In this document: one piece after another, positions 18,921-26,664 of the stretch
How positions within the stretch are numbered: the first letter of the stretch is position 1
How the letters are laid out: every line of letters begins with the position of its first letter
NCBI GenBank assembly: GCA_937862815.1
Contig: CALMED010000012.1
Coordinates: forward strand, 124,001-188,000
DNA length: 64,000 nucleotides
Reading direction: 5' to 3'
Origin: an uncultured Chitinophagaceae bacterium
GTDB taxonomy: Bacteria > Bacteroidota > Bacteroidia > Chitinophagales > Chitinophagaceae
Translations under genes and position numbers: made by a program
The notes under the pieces: model-generated
Database searches by the model: none
What the model was told of the DNA's origin: nothing
Seen by the model: only the letters and a program-made list of their open reading frames with translations

Positions 18921-18946
18921 AAAATTTTTATTTTTCCGTACCTTAG
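18915..18946 (+). promoter_or_regulatory. Promoter of the rightward LacI-GH67-GH10 operon
   Basis: TTG at 18915-18917, a 21-base AT-rich spacer, then TACCTTAG at 18939-18946, which matches the Bacteroidota -7 consensus TAnnTTTG at seven of eight positions. The start codon follows 27 bases later at 18974. The -33 element lies inside operator O2. Confidence 0.55.
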
Positions 18947-18973
18947 CCCTGTTTATCAAAGGTCGCTGCCCAT

Positions 18974-19999
18974 ATGCTGAAAGATGTAACTATATATGAT
19001 CTGGCCCGGGAACTTAAATTATCACCCGCCACCATCAGTCGCGGACTGAAAAACAGCAAACACATCAATAAGGATACCGTGAAACGGATCCTGGATAAGG
19101 CCGAAGAAATGGGATACCGGCACAATAACTTCGCCAGTAATCTGCGCAAGCAAAAAACCAACACCATTGGTGTACTGGTGCATGAATTAAACTCCAACTT
19201 TATCACCTCCGTACTGGCGGGTATTGAAAAGGTTACCACAGAAGCCGGGTATGACCTCCTGATCGCCCACTCCTCCGAAAGTTTTAAAAAAGAAAAATCG
19301 AATGCGAAAAACCTATTTCACAAGCGGGTGGACGGACTCATAGCTTCGCTTTCATTTGACACAGATAATCTCGACCACTTCAAACCCTTTGATGACAAAG
19401 GAATCCCCATCGTCTTTTTTGACCGGGTGGAAGAAAATGCAGAAAACACGAAAGTTATCATTGATAATTATAAATGCGGCTACCAGGCGACCAAACACCT
19501 GATTGAACAGGGTTGTAAAAAAATCGTACTCGTAACCGCGAGCCTGAAACGGAACGTGTACGCTCAACGTCACCGCGGTTACAAAGATGCCCTGTACGAT
19601 AATAGTATCTCTTATGACAAAAAGCAGGTCCTGATTAAAGATCTCAGTGAACAATGCGGTCGGGAAGCAGCCCTCGAAATTATGAAAATGAAGCCGTTAC
19701 CCGACGGCGTATTTATCACCAATGACTTTACGGCTGCCGTGTGTATGCAAACCTTCAAGGAAAAAGGTATACGTGTGCCGGAAGACATTGCCATTGTAGG
19801 ATTTAACAATGATGCCATCAGCAAAATTGTAGAACCCCGGCTCACAACTATTGATTACCCCGGCACCGACCTGGGAGAAATTGCCGCCCGCAGCCTGATC
19901 AATCACCTGAAAGGATTATCCAGCATCAAAACCACCAATACGGTTGTGGTGCGATCGGAACTCATCATCCGGCAATCATCCCTGAAAAACAGGGACTGA
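18974..19999 (+). CDS. LacI/GalR-family transcriptional regulator of the xylan locus
   Basis: Repressor-type regulator of 341 residues. The helix-turn-helix lies at residues 6-25 (TIYDLARELKLSPATISRGL), the hinge helix around 50-60 (HNNFASNLRKQK), and the sugar-sensing domain starts near residue 64 (TIGVLVHELNSNFITSVLAGI). The C-terminal LTTIDYPGTDLGEIAARSLI block is typical. It is the first gene of a rightward run; GH67 follows 20 bases after its stop. Two matching LacI-type operators flank its promoter, so autorepression and joint control of susC and the hydrolase operon are likely. The inducer may be a xylo-oligosaccharide or a uronate-bearing one; the sequence does not say which. Confidence 0.94.
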   Translation: MLKDVTIYDLARELKLSPATISRGLKNSKHINKDTVKRILDKAEEMGYRHNNFASNLRKQKTNTIGVLVHELNSNFITSVLAGIEKVTTEAGYDLLIAHSSESFKKEKSNAKNLFHKRVDGLIASLSFDTDNLDHFKPFDDKGIPIVFFDRVEENAENTKVIIDNYKCGYQATKHLIEQGCKKIVLVTASLKRNVYAQRHRGYKDALYDNSISYDKKQVLIKDLSEQCGREAALEIMKMKPLPDGVFITNDFTAAVCMQTFKEKGIRVPEDIAIVGFNNDAISKIVEPRLTTIDYPGTDLGEIAARSLINHLKGLSSIKTTNTVVVRSELIIRQSSLKNRD

Positions 20000-20019
20000 C
20001 TCCGGTAAAAGTAACGTGT

Positions 20020-22164
20020 ATGCGAAGCATTCTTATGTTGCTGGCAGCGCTGGCCGGCCTCCATGTCTCCGCCTCCGCAGAAACCGGCTATGACCTGTGG
20101 CTGCGGTATCAGCACCTGCCCACGGTAGTGGCGGGCCGGTATCAAGTACAACTACGACAGGTAGTTATGCCCGGACAAACACCCACCCACCAGGTTATCC
20201 GCAGCGAACTAAAAACGGCATTGACAGGCATGTTGGGGAAAACACCCTCCTACGGCAACCATTTGCAGGCAGGCAACTTGTTGATTGCCACGCCCGATGA
20301 ATGGCAGTCCCTAAAAATGTTACCGCAGCTTGCCAGCCGCAATCAACTGGGCAGCGAGGGTTACCAGATTTTATCTACCCGCCTCGGGAGTACATCCTGC
20401 CTGGTAGTAACCGCATATGAACCCGTTGGCCTGCTGTACGGAACATTCCACCTGCTGCGGCTCATGCAACAACAATTACCCCTGCAAACAATCAATATTA
20501 CCGAAAAACCCACCCTGCATCTGCGGTTGCTCAACCACTGGGATAACCTTGACCGCCACGTAGAAAGGGGCTACGCCGGCAACTCCATCTGGAACTGGCA
20601 TACCCTTCCCCATATTCTGGAGCAGCGGTATACCGATTACGCAAGAGCCAATGCATCCATCGGAATCAATGGAACAGTATTGACCAACGTGAATGCCAAT
20701 GCCACGGTACTAACCCGGCCCTACCTGCTGAAGGTGAAAGCGCTGGCTGAGCTTTTTCGTCCCTATGGCATTAAAGTGTACCTGACCGCCCGCTTCAGCG
20801 CTCCCCTTGAAATCGGCAAACTGCGAACCGCTGATCCGCTTGACCCACAGGTACAGCAATGGTGGAAGCAGAAAGCGGCTGAAATCTACAGCCTCATTCC
20901 CGATTTTGGCGGATTCCTGGTAAAAGCCAACAGCGAGGGTCAACCCGGTCCGCAGGATTATAAACGCACCCATGCTGAAGGTGCCAATATGCTGGCCGAT
21001 GCAGTAGCGCCCTATAATGGCATTGTTATGTGGCGCGCCTTTGTATATGACCCGGAGAGCAACGACCGCTTCAAACAGGCCTTTGAAGAATTTAAGCCGC
21101 TCGATGGACGCTTTCGCGAAAATGTAATGGTTCAGGTTAAAAACGGGCCCATCGACTTTCAGCCCCGGGAACCCTTCTCTCCCCTTTTTGGTGCCATGCC
21201 GCAAACGCCATTGTTGATGGAGTTTCAGATAACGCAGGAATATACAGGGCAAGGCACCAACCTCTGCTACCTCGCACCTCTGTTTAAAGAAGTGCTGGAT
21301 GCTGACACCTATGTAAAAGGAACAGGCTCATCCGTTGCCAAAATAATTGATGGCAGTCTGCACAACTACAGCTGTACCGGCATGGCGGGCGTCAGCAATA
21401 TCGGCAGCGATATCAACTGGACCGGCCATCCGCTGGCGCAAGCCAACTGGTACGCGTTGGGCCGCCTCGCATGGAATCACACGCTAAGTTCCGGATCCAT
21501 AGCGGAAGAATGGATCCGACAGACATTTTCCAATCATCCAACCGTTGTAAAAACGCTGGGCAACATGCTGCTGCAATCGCATGAAGCGGTAGTGAATTAT
21601 ATGACACCGGTAGGGCTTACCCACATCATGTACAACGGACACCACTACGGTCCCATGCCCTGGGGTAATACCCTGAACCGGCCCGACTGGAATCCGGTGT
21701 ATTACCACCGTGCCGATTCGGCGGGCATCGGCTTCAACCGCACCGCCACCGGTACCAACGCATTGGCACAATATGCCCCCGGTGTGCAGCAACTTTTTGG
21801 CGATGCCAATAAGTGCCCCGATGATTACCTGCTGTGGTTTCACCGCGTTGCATGGGATCACAAAATGCAAAGCGGCCGAACACTTTGGAATGAACTCTGT
21901 CACAAATACAACGAAGGAGTAGATACCATTCGCTCCTTTACGCGGCAATGGGAACAATTGCAGCCCCTGGTGGATGCGGAACGTTTCCGCCACGTTCAGC
22001 AGTTACTGCAACTGCAGCTGCTGGATGCCATCTGGTGGCGCGATGCCTGCCTGTTGTATTTCCAAACTTTCGCCCGCCAGCCCATACCGGCAAACTACGA
22101 GCAACCACAATACACACTCGAACATTATAAAAACATCCGGATTGTATACGCACCCGGCAACTAA
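20020..22164 (+). CDS. aguA: GH67 alpha-glucuronidase
   Basis: Exported enzyme of 714 residues that removes 4-O-methyl-glucuronate from the non-reducing terminal xylose of xylo-oligosaccharides. A signal peptide (MRSILMLLAALAGLHVSASA) precedes the N-terminal domain, followed by the (beta/alpha)8 barrel. Catalytic candidates by comparison with characterised GH67 enzymes are Glu306 in KANSEGQPGP (general acid), and Asp379 in NGPIDFQPREP and Glu407 in QITQEY, spaced 28 residues apart as in the family's base pair. It lies between the regulator and the SDR gene (9 bases). Release of glucuronate here feeds UxuA encoded in the divergent operon. Confidence 0.96.
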   Translation: MRSILMLLAALAGLHVSASAETGYDLWLRYQHLPTVVAGRYQVQLRQVVMPGQTPTHQVIRSELKTALTGMLGKTPSYGNHLQAGNLLIATPDEWQSLKMLPQLASRNQLGSEGYQILSTRLGSTSCLVVTAYEPVGLLYGTFHLLRLMQQQLPLQTINITEKPTLHLRLLNHWDNLDRHVERGYAGNSIWNWHTLPHILEQRYTDYARANASIGINGTVLTNVNANATVLTRPYLLKVKALAELFRPYGIKVYLTARFSAPLEIGKLRTADPLDPQVQQWWKQKAAEIYSLIPDFGGFLVKANSEGQPGPQDYKRTHAEGANMLADAVAPYNGIVMWRAFVYDPESNDRFKQAFEEFKPLDGRFRENVMVQVKNGPIDFQPREPFSPLFGAMPQTPLLMEFQITQEYTGQGTNLCYLAPLFKEVLDADTYVKGTGSSVAKIIDGSLHNYSCTGMAGVSNIGSDINWTGHPLAQANWYALGRLAWNHTLSSGSIAEEWIRQTFSNHPTVVKTLGNMLLQSHEAVVNYMTPVGLTHIMYNGHHYGPMPWGNTLNRPDWNPVYYHRADSAGIGFNRTATGTNALAQYAPGVQQLFGDANKCPDDYLLWFHRVAWDHKMQSGRTLWNELCHKYNEGVDTIRSFTRQWEQLQPLVDAERFRHVQQLLQLQLLDAIWWRDACLLYFQTFARQPIPANYEQPQYTLEHYKNIRIVYAPGN

Positions 22165-22173
22165 CCATCAGAT

Positions 22174-22926
22174 ATGAGTGAAACAAACAACAAGAAAGTA
22201 GCACTGATTACCGGCGGCGGCAGCGGATTGGGCTTTGCCATTGCAGCTCAACTGGTAAAAGATGGCATTACCACCATCATTGCAGGTCGTGATGCGGCCA
22301 AACTGCAGCAAGCGCAGGAACAACTGGGTAGTCTTTGCTTTACCCGCACATGCGATGTTACCAACCTGGCATCATTACCCGAATTTGTTACGGCATTAAT
22401 GGAAGAGTTCGGACAGATTGACATCCTTGTCAACAACGCCGGCATCAACCAGAAAAAAGAGTTTACCGAAGTTACAGACGCCGAATTTCAACAGATAATC
22501 ACCACCAATGTTTGCGCCGTGTTTGCACTGAGCCGCGAAGTGGTGAAACATATGCTGCCCCGCAAAAGCGGCTGCATCATCAATATCAGCTCCATGGCAG
22601 CACAATACGGCATACCCAAGGTTATTGCCTACAGCGCCAGTAAAACCGCCATTGATGGCATGACAAGAGCCATGGCTGTGGAACTGTCACCCCACGGCAT
22701 TCGGGTAAATGCCATTGCACCGGGCTTCATTTATTCGGCCATGACCGCCAGGGCGCTCGACAGCGATCCGGAACGGAAGGCAAAGGTTTTTGGACGTACG
22801 CCCATGGGGCATATGGGACAACCGGAAGACATAGGGGCCGCCGCCGCTTTTCTTGCCAGCGATGCGGCGAAATACATCACCGGGGTTATACTCCCCGTTG
22901 ATGGTGGTAACAGCATTGGATTCTGA
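22174..22926 (+). CDS. SDR-family oxidoreductase, candidate D-mannonate oxidoreductase (fructuronate reductase)
   Basis: Classical short-chain dehydrogenase of 250 residues. The cofactor motif TGGGSGLG is at 13-20, NNAG at 87-90, catalytic Ser140 in NISS, and YSASK gives Tyr153 and Lys157. The C-terminal PVDGGNSIGF is typical. No signal peptide is seen. It sits between GH67 and GH115, in a locus with uxuA but no UxuB, so reduction of D-fructuronate to D-mannonate is an attractive role. That is inferred from position only; gluconate 5-dehydrogenase or another sugar/polyol dehydrogenase is equally compatible with the sequence. Confidence 0.88.
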   Translation: MSETNNKKVALITGGGSGLGFAIAAQLVKDGITTIIAGRDAAKLQQAQEQLGSLCFTRTCDVTNLASLPEFVTALMEEFGQIDILVNNAGINQKKEFTEVTDAEFQQIITTNVCAVFALSREVVKHMLPRKSGCIINISSMAAQYGIPKVIAYSASKTAIDGMTRAMAVELSPHGIRVNAIAPGFIYSAMTARALDSDPERKAKVFGRTPMGHMGQPEDIGAAAAFLASDAAKYITGVILPVDGGNSIGF

Positions 22927-22954
22927 TGCAGGGAACGTATACTTATTGCTGACA

Positions 22955-22974
22955 CAACTGAACATGTTCAGTTG
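22955..22974. repeat. Perfect 20-bp palindrome between the SDR and GH115 genes
   Basis: CAACTGAA-CATG-TTCAGTTG is a perfect inverted repeat in the 67-base gap, ending 19 bases before the GH115 start. In RNA it can form an 8-bp stem with a CATG loop followed by CTTATAAAA, too weak a U-tract for a convincing terminator. It could be a protein-binding operator or an mRNA stability or processing element that tunes GH115 and downstream genes. Confidence 0.8.
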
Positions 22975-22993
22975 CTTATAAAACCAGATTGCA

Positions 22994-25555
22994 TTGTATC
23001 GAAAAGCTATCTTCACTGTACTCACATTCGTAAGCATGGTAACTGCCGCTCGTGCACAAAGCTGGCTTGCCGGCACGGCTGAAAAAGGCTTTGATATCAG
23101 CCGGGCAGTAATTTATGTAGATAGTAACGAGGTGGAATTGGTGCAACGTGTAGCCCGGCTGCTGCAACAAGATATACAGCAAGTTACCGGACGAGCACCT
23201 GTTATCCGACACCGCCTGCAAAAAAATGACAGTACCGTTGTTTTTATTGGCACCACCAACCTTTCGTCATTCATACGGCAGTTGGAGCGGCGCAAACGCA
23301 TCAATACCCAAACCCTCCGCAACCAATGGGAGGGCTACCTGGCGCAAAGTGTACGCAATCCACTTCCTGGTATACGGCAGGGATTGGTGCTTGCCGGCAG
23401 CGACCGTCGGGGAACCGCCTGGGCGGTGATGGAACTGGTACAGCAGATGGGTGTATCACCCTGGTATTGGTGGGCCGATGTGCCGGTACAAAAGCAAGCC
23501 GGCATTTTTATTGACCGGCAACTGAAAATCCAGGATCGTCCGCTCGTAAAATACCGCGGCATCTTTATCAACGATGAAGCACCCGCCCTCAGCAACTGGA
23601 GCAGCGAAAAATTCGGCGGCTTTAACCACCGCTTTTATGAAAAAGTATTTGAACTGATGTTACGGCTGAAAGCCAACTACCTGTGGCCAGCCATGTGGGG
23701 CAATGCGTTTTACGACGATGATGCCCGCAACCGTGAAATGGCCGATGCCTATGGCATTGTTATTGGCACCTCGCACCACGAGCCCCTGATGCGAGCCCAC
23801 GACGAATGGCGCCGGCATGGCAAAGGAAAGTGGAACTACGACAGCAACACAGTAGCGCTGGAGCAATTCTGGACAAAAGGGCTGGAGCGGGCCACCAACG
23901 AAAAAATTGTAACGATAGGCATGCGGGGCGACGGCGATGAACCCATGACCGAAGAAACCGCCACCGCTTTGCTGGAACGCATCGTAGCCGCACAGCGAAA
24001 CCTGATTGAACAGGTGAGCGGCAAACCCGCCCACCACACGCCGCAACTGTGGGCGTTGTATAAAGAAGTACAGGAGTATTACGATAAAGGTATGCGGGTA
24101 CCCGACGATGTAACCCTGCTGTTGTGCGATGATAACTGGGGCAATCTGCGCCGCCTGCCGCAACCCGGCCAACCCCTGCACAAAGGTGGCTATGGCATTT
24201 ATTATCACTATGATTATGTAGGCGGGCCCCGCAACTACAAATGGCTCAACACCAATCCCCTTCCCCGCGTCTGGGAACAGATGCACCTGGCCTGGCAACA
24301 CAAGGTGGATCAGATCTGGATTGTGAATGTGGGCGACATCAAACCAATGGAATTACCCATCTCTTTCTTTCTCGATTTAGCCTGGAACCCCAACCGCATT
24401 GAACATGATCAGATTAACGACTATACGATCCATTGGGCAGCGGCACAATTTGGCCCAACCTATGCACGGGAAATAGCAGAACTTTTGGCAGCATATGCCA
24501 AAATCAACGGCCGCCGTAAACCCGAACTGCTGGATGCCAACACATACACGTTCCATTACAACGAATGGCAGCGGGTACGGGATGAATATGATGCCTTGTG
24601 GCGCAATGCAGAAGCCATCAAGCAATTGCTGCCACAGCACTACCACGATGCCTATTTTCAACTGGTATTACATCCCACCAAGGCCTGCGCCAACCTCTAT
24701 GATTTATACTACCATGTGGCACTGAATAAAAAAGCCTTTGGGCAAAAGTGGAACACCACGGACACCTACGCCCGGCGGGTCAGGGAATTATTTGTCCGGG
24801 ATTCGCTCATTTCCATCGAGTACCATCGCCTCAACAATGGCAAATGGAACCACCTGATGAGTCAAACCCATATCGGATACACCTCGTGGCAGCAACCACC
24901 CTATAACATCATACCCCAATTAAACCTGCTGCCCGACTCGATAGCAGGTATTCCCGAACCGGCTGCTGCAATCACTGTAGTTGCAAAAGCAACGGTGCCT
25001 CCCACCAGTACCCGTCCCGCCTTTTATGAGAGGGATAAAACAGTATCCATTCCGGCTGCAAGCTTTACAAAAGCAATCAATAGCCAGGGCATTGAATGGA
25101 AAGTGCTGCCCGACCATGGCCGTACAGGAGATGCCGTTACAAGCTTTCCGGTTACCGCAGCAGCATCCAAACCCGGCGGCGATGCTCCTCACCTGCAATA
25201 CGAGTTTTATACCTACAACAGCGGTAAGATTAACATCCAGTCACTTTTTTCACCTACGCTCAACATTTACGGAAGCGATGAAGGGCTGCAGTATGGCATT
25301 TCGGTAAACGACGGGCCCGTTCAGATTGTGAGCCTTAATAAAGAAGACAAAACCAATATATCGGGCATCTGGAACAAATGGGTGTCCGAGAATTGCATCG
25401 TCAAAACAACAGAACATATACTGGCGCGCCCGGGCAAACAAATTTTAAAATTCTGGCGGGTGAACAACGCTGTTGTATTGCAACAGCTATTGATTGATTT
25501 GGGAGGAATGCAAGCCAGCTATCTGGGTCCACCCGCAACGATTGTAAACAAATGA
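22994..25555 (+). CDS. GH115 xylan alpha-1,2-glucuronidase
   Basis: Exported enzyme of 853 residues; the family removes (methyl)glucuronate from internal as well as terminal xylose units of polymeric glucuronoxylan. Family blocks include GTAWAVMELVQQMGVSPWYWWADVP, KYRGIFINDEAP, LWPAMWGNAFYDDD, GMRGDGDEPM, LLLCDDNWGNLRRLP and HYDYVGGPRNYKWLNT. A C-terminal domain from about residue 690 resembles the dimerisation region of characterised members. The reading frame has an in-frame stop at 22979-22981 and no ATG before the signal peptide (YRKAIFTVLTFVSMVTAARAQ), so the start is taken as TTG at 22994, with ATT at 22988 as an alternative. A perfect palindrome lies just upstream. Confidence 0.93.
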   Translation: MYRKAIFTVLTFVSMVTAARAQSWLAGTAEKGFDISRAVIYVDSNEVELVQRVARLLQQDIQQVTGRAPVIRHRLQKNDSTVVFIGTTNLSSFIRQLERRKRINTQTLRNQWEGYLAQSVRNPLPGIRQGLVLAGSDRRGTAWAVMELVQQMGVSPWYWWADVPVQKQAGIFIDRQLKIQDRPLVKYRGIFINDEAPALSNWSSEKFGGFNHRFYEKVFELMLRLKANYLWPAMWGNAFYDDDARNREMADAYGIVIGTSHHEPLMRAHDEWRRHGKGKWNYDSNTVALEQFWTKGLERATNEKIVTIGMRGDGDEPMTEETATALLERIVAAQRNLIEQVSGKPAHHTPQLWALYKEVQEYYDKGMRVPDDVTLLLCDDNWGNLRRLPQPGQPLHKGGYGIYYHYDYVGGPRNYKWLNTNPLPRVWEQMHLAWQHKVDQIWIVNVGDIKPMELPISFFLDLAWNPNRIEHDQINDYTIHWAAAQFGPTYAREIAELLAAYAKINGRRKPELLDANTYTFHYNEWQRVRDEYDALWRNAEAIKQLLPQHYHDAYFQLVLHPTKACANLYDLYYHVALNKKAFGQKWNTTDTYARRVRELFVRDSLISIEYHRLNNGKWNHLMSQTHIGYTSWQQPPYNIIPQLNLLPDSIAGIPEPAAAITVVAKATVPPTSTRPAFYERDKTVSIPAASFTKAINSQGIEWKVLPDHGRTGDAVTSFPVTAAASKPGGDAPHLQYEFYTYNSGKINIQSLFSPTLNIYGSDEGLQYGISVNDGPVQIVSLNKEDKTNISGIWNKWVSENCIVKTTEHILARPGKQILKFWRVNNAVVLQQLLIDLGGMQASYLGPPATIVNK

Positions 25556-25562
25556 ACAACAT

Positions 25563-26663
25563 ATGAACAAGCCATTACAACGTATTACCTTGCCGGCGCT
25601 TTTTTCGGGCCTGGCACTGCTGGCCTGCGGTAACGCCGGTGAGCAAAAAACTACCAGTCCTGCCGACAACGATACGACCCGTAAAGAAAAAACCTATCTG
25701 TCGCAACCGCTGGTGTCGCATATTTACACAGCCGATCCCTCAGCGCATGTATTCAACGGGCGGCTCTATGTCTATCCCTCACACGACACAGCCACCGGCA
25801 CACCCGAAGATGATATGGGTTCGCATTTTAACATGATGGACTACCGTGTGCTTTCCATGGATTCGGTGGGAGGAACTGTTACCGATCATGGCGTTGCCCT
25901 GCACATAAAAGATGTACCCTGGGCAGGCCGGCAGATGTGGGCACCTGATGCCGCGTATGCGAATGGAAAGTACTATCTGTACTTCCCGGCAAAAGATAAA
26001 AAAAACATCTTCCGCATTGGTGTAGCGGTAAGCGAAAAACCCGAAGGACCCTTCAAAGCTGAACGCGAGCCCATCAAAGGCACATACAGCATAGACCCGG
26101 CCGTTTTTCTTGATGATGACGGATCGTTTTACATGTTTGCAGGTGGTATCTGGGGCGGACAGTTACAGCACTGGGACAACAACCAATACAACCCCAGCGC
26201 AAAGCTGCGTAACAAAAACGAAACGGCTTTTCTGCCCCGCGTGGCCAAACTCAACAGCAATATGAAAGAACTTGCAGAACCTATGCGTGAAATTAAACTG
26301 GTGGATGCTGCTGGCAAATTATTTACTGAAGGTGATAACGATAAACGCTTTTTTGAGGCAGCCTGGGTACATAAGTACAACGGTAAATACTATTTCTCCT
26401 ACTCCACGGGCGATACGCATAATATCTGCTATGCCATGGGCGATAGTCCGTACGGTCCCTTTGTGTACCAGGGTATTTTACTGAAGCCGGTGCAGGGCTG
26501 GACCAACCACCACTCTGTTGTGCAACACAACGGTAAGTGGTACTTGTTTTACCACGATGTACAGCTCAGCGGCCAAACCTACTTACGAAACGTAAAAGTT
26601 ACGGAGCTTACCTACAATGCCGATGGTACCATTCAAACCATTGACCCCTTCAAAACAAAATAA
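25563..26663 (+). CDS. GH43 lipoprotein, beta-xylosidase/arabinofuranosidase type
   Basis: Compact GH43 enzyme of 366 residues with a single propeller and no C-terminal sandwich. The signal peptide ends in a lipobox (LALLAC, Cys22), so it is membrane-anchored. Catalytic acids are Asp58 in YTADPS, Asp178 in SIDPAVF and Glu265 in FFEAAWVHK. It lies 7 bases after GH115 and one base before GH3. The likely job is removal of arabinose side chains or terminal xylose from oligosaccharides freed of uronic acid by its neighbours. It differs clearly from the longer GH43 at 3236, so the two probably have different linkages. Confidence 0.92.
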   Translation: MNKPLQRITLPALFSGLALLACGNAGEQKTTSPADNDTTRKEKTYLSQPLVSHIYTADPSAHVFNGRLYVYPSHDTATGTPEDDMGSHFNMMDYRVLSMDSVGGTVTDHGVALHIKDVPWAGRQMWAPDAAYANGKYYLYFPAKDKKNIFRIGVAVSEKPEGPFKAEREPIKGTYSIDPAVFLDDDGSFYMFAGGIWGGQLQHWDNNQYNPSAKLRNKNETAFLPRVAKLNSNMKELAEPMREIKLVDAAGKLFTEGDNDKRFFEAAWVHKYNGKYYFSYSTGDTHNICYAMGDSPYGPFVYQGILLKPVQGWTNHHSVVQHNGKWYLFYHDVQLSGQTYLRNVKVTELTYNADGTIQTIDPFKTK

Positions 26664-26664
26664 G

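Larger units (their letters stand above)
18444..18973. promoter_or_regulatory. 530-bp divergent control region of the xylan locus
   Basis: The gap between the divergent susC (start 18443) and LacI-type regulator (start 18974) contains no convincing gene. It holds two LacI-type operators (18697-18710 and 18905-18920, listed separately) and a promoter for the rightward operon. I could not identify a confident -7/-33 pair for susC. The susC leader downstream of the first operator would be up to about 250 bases long. Confidence 0.7.
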
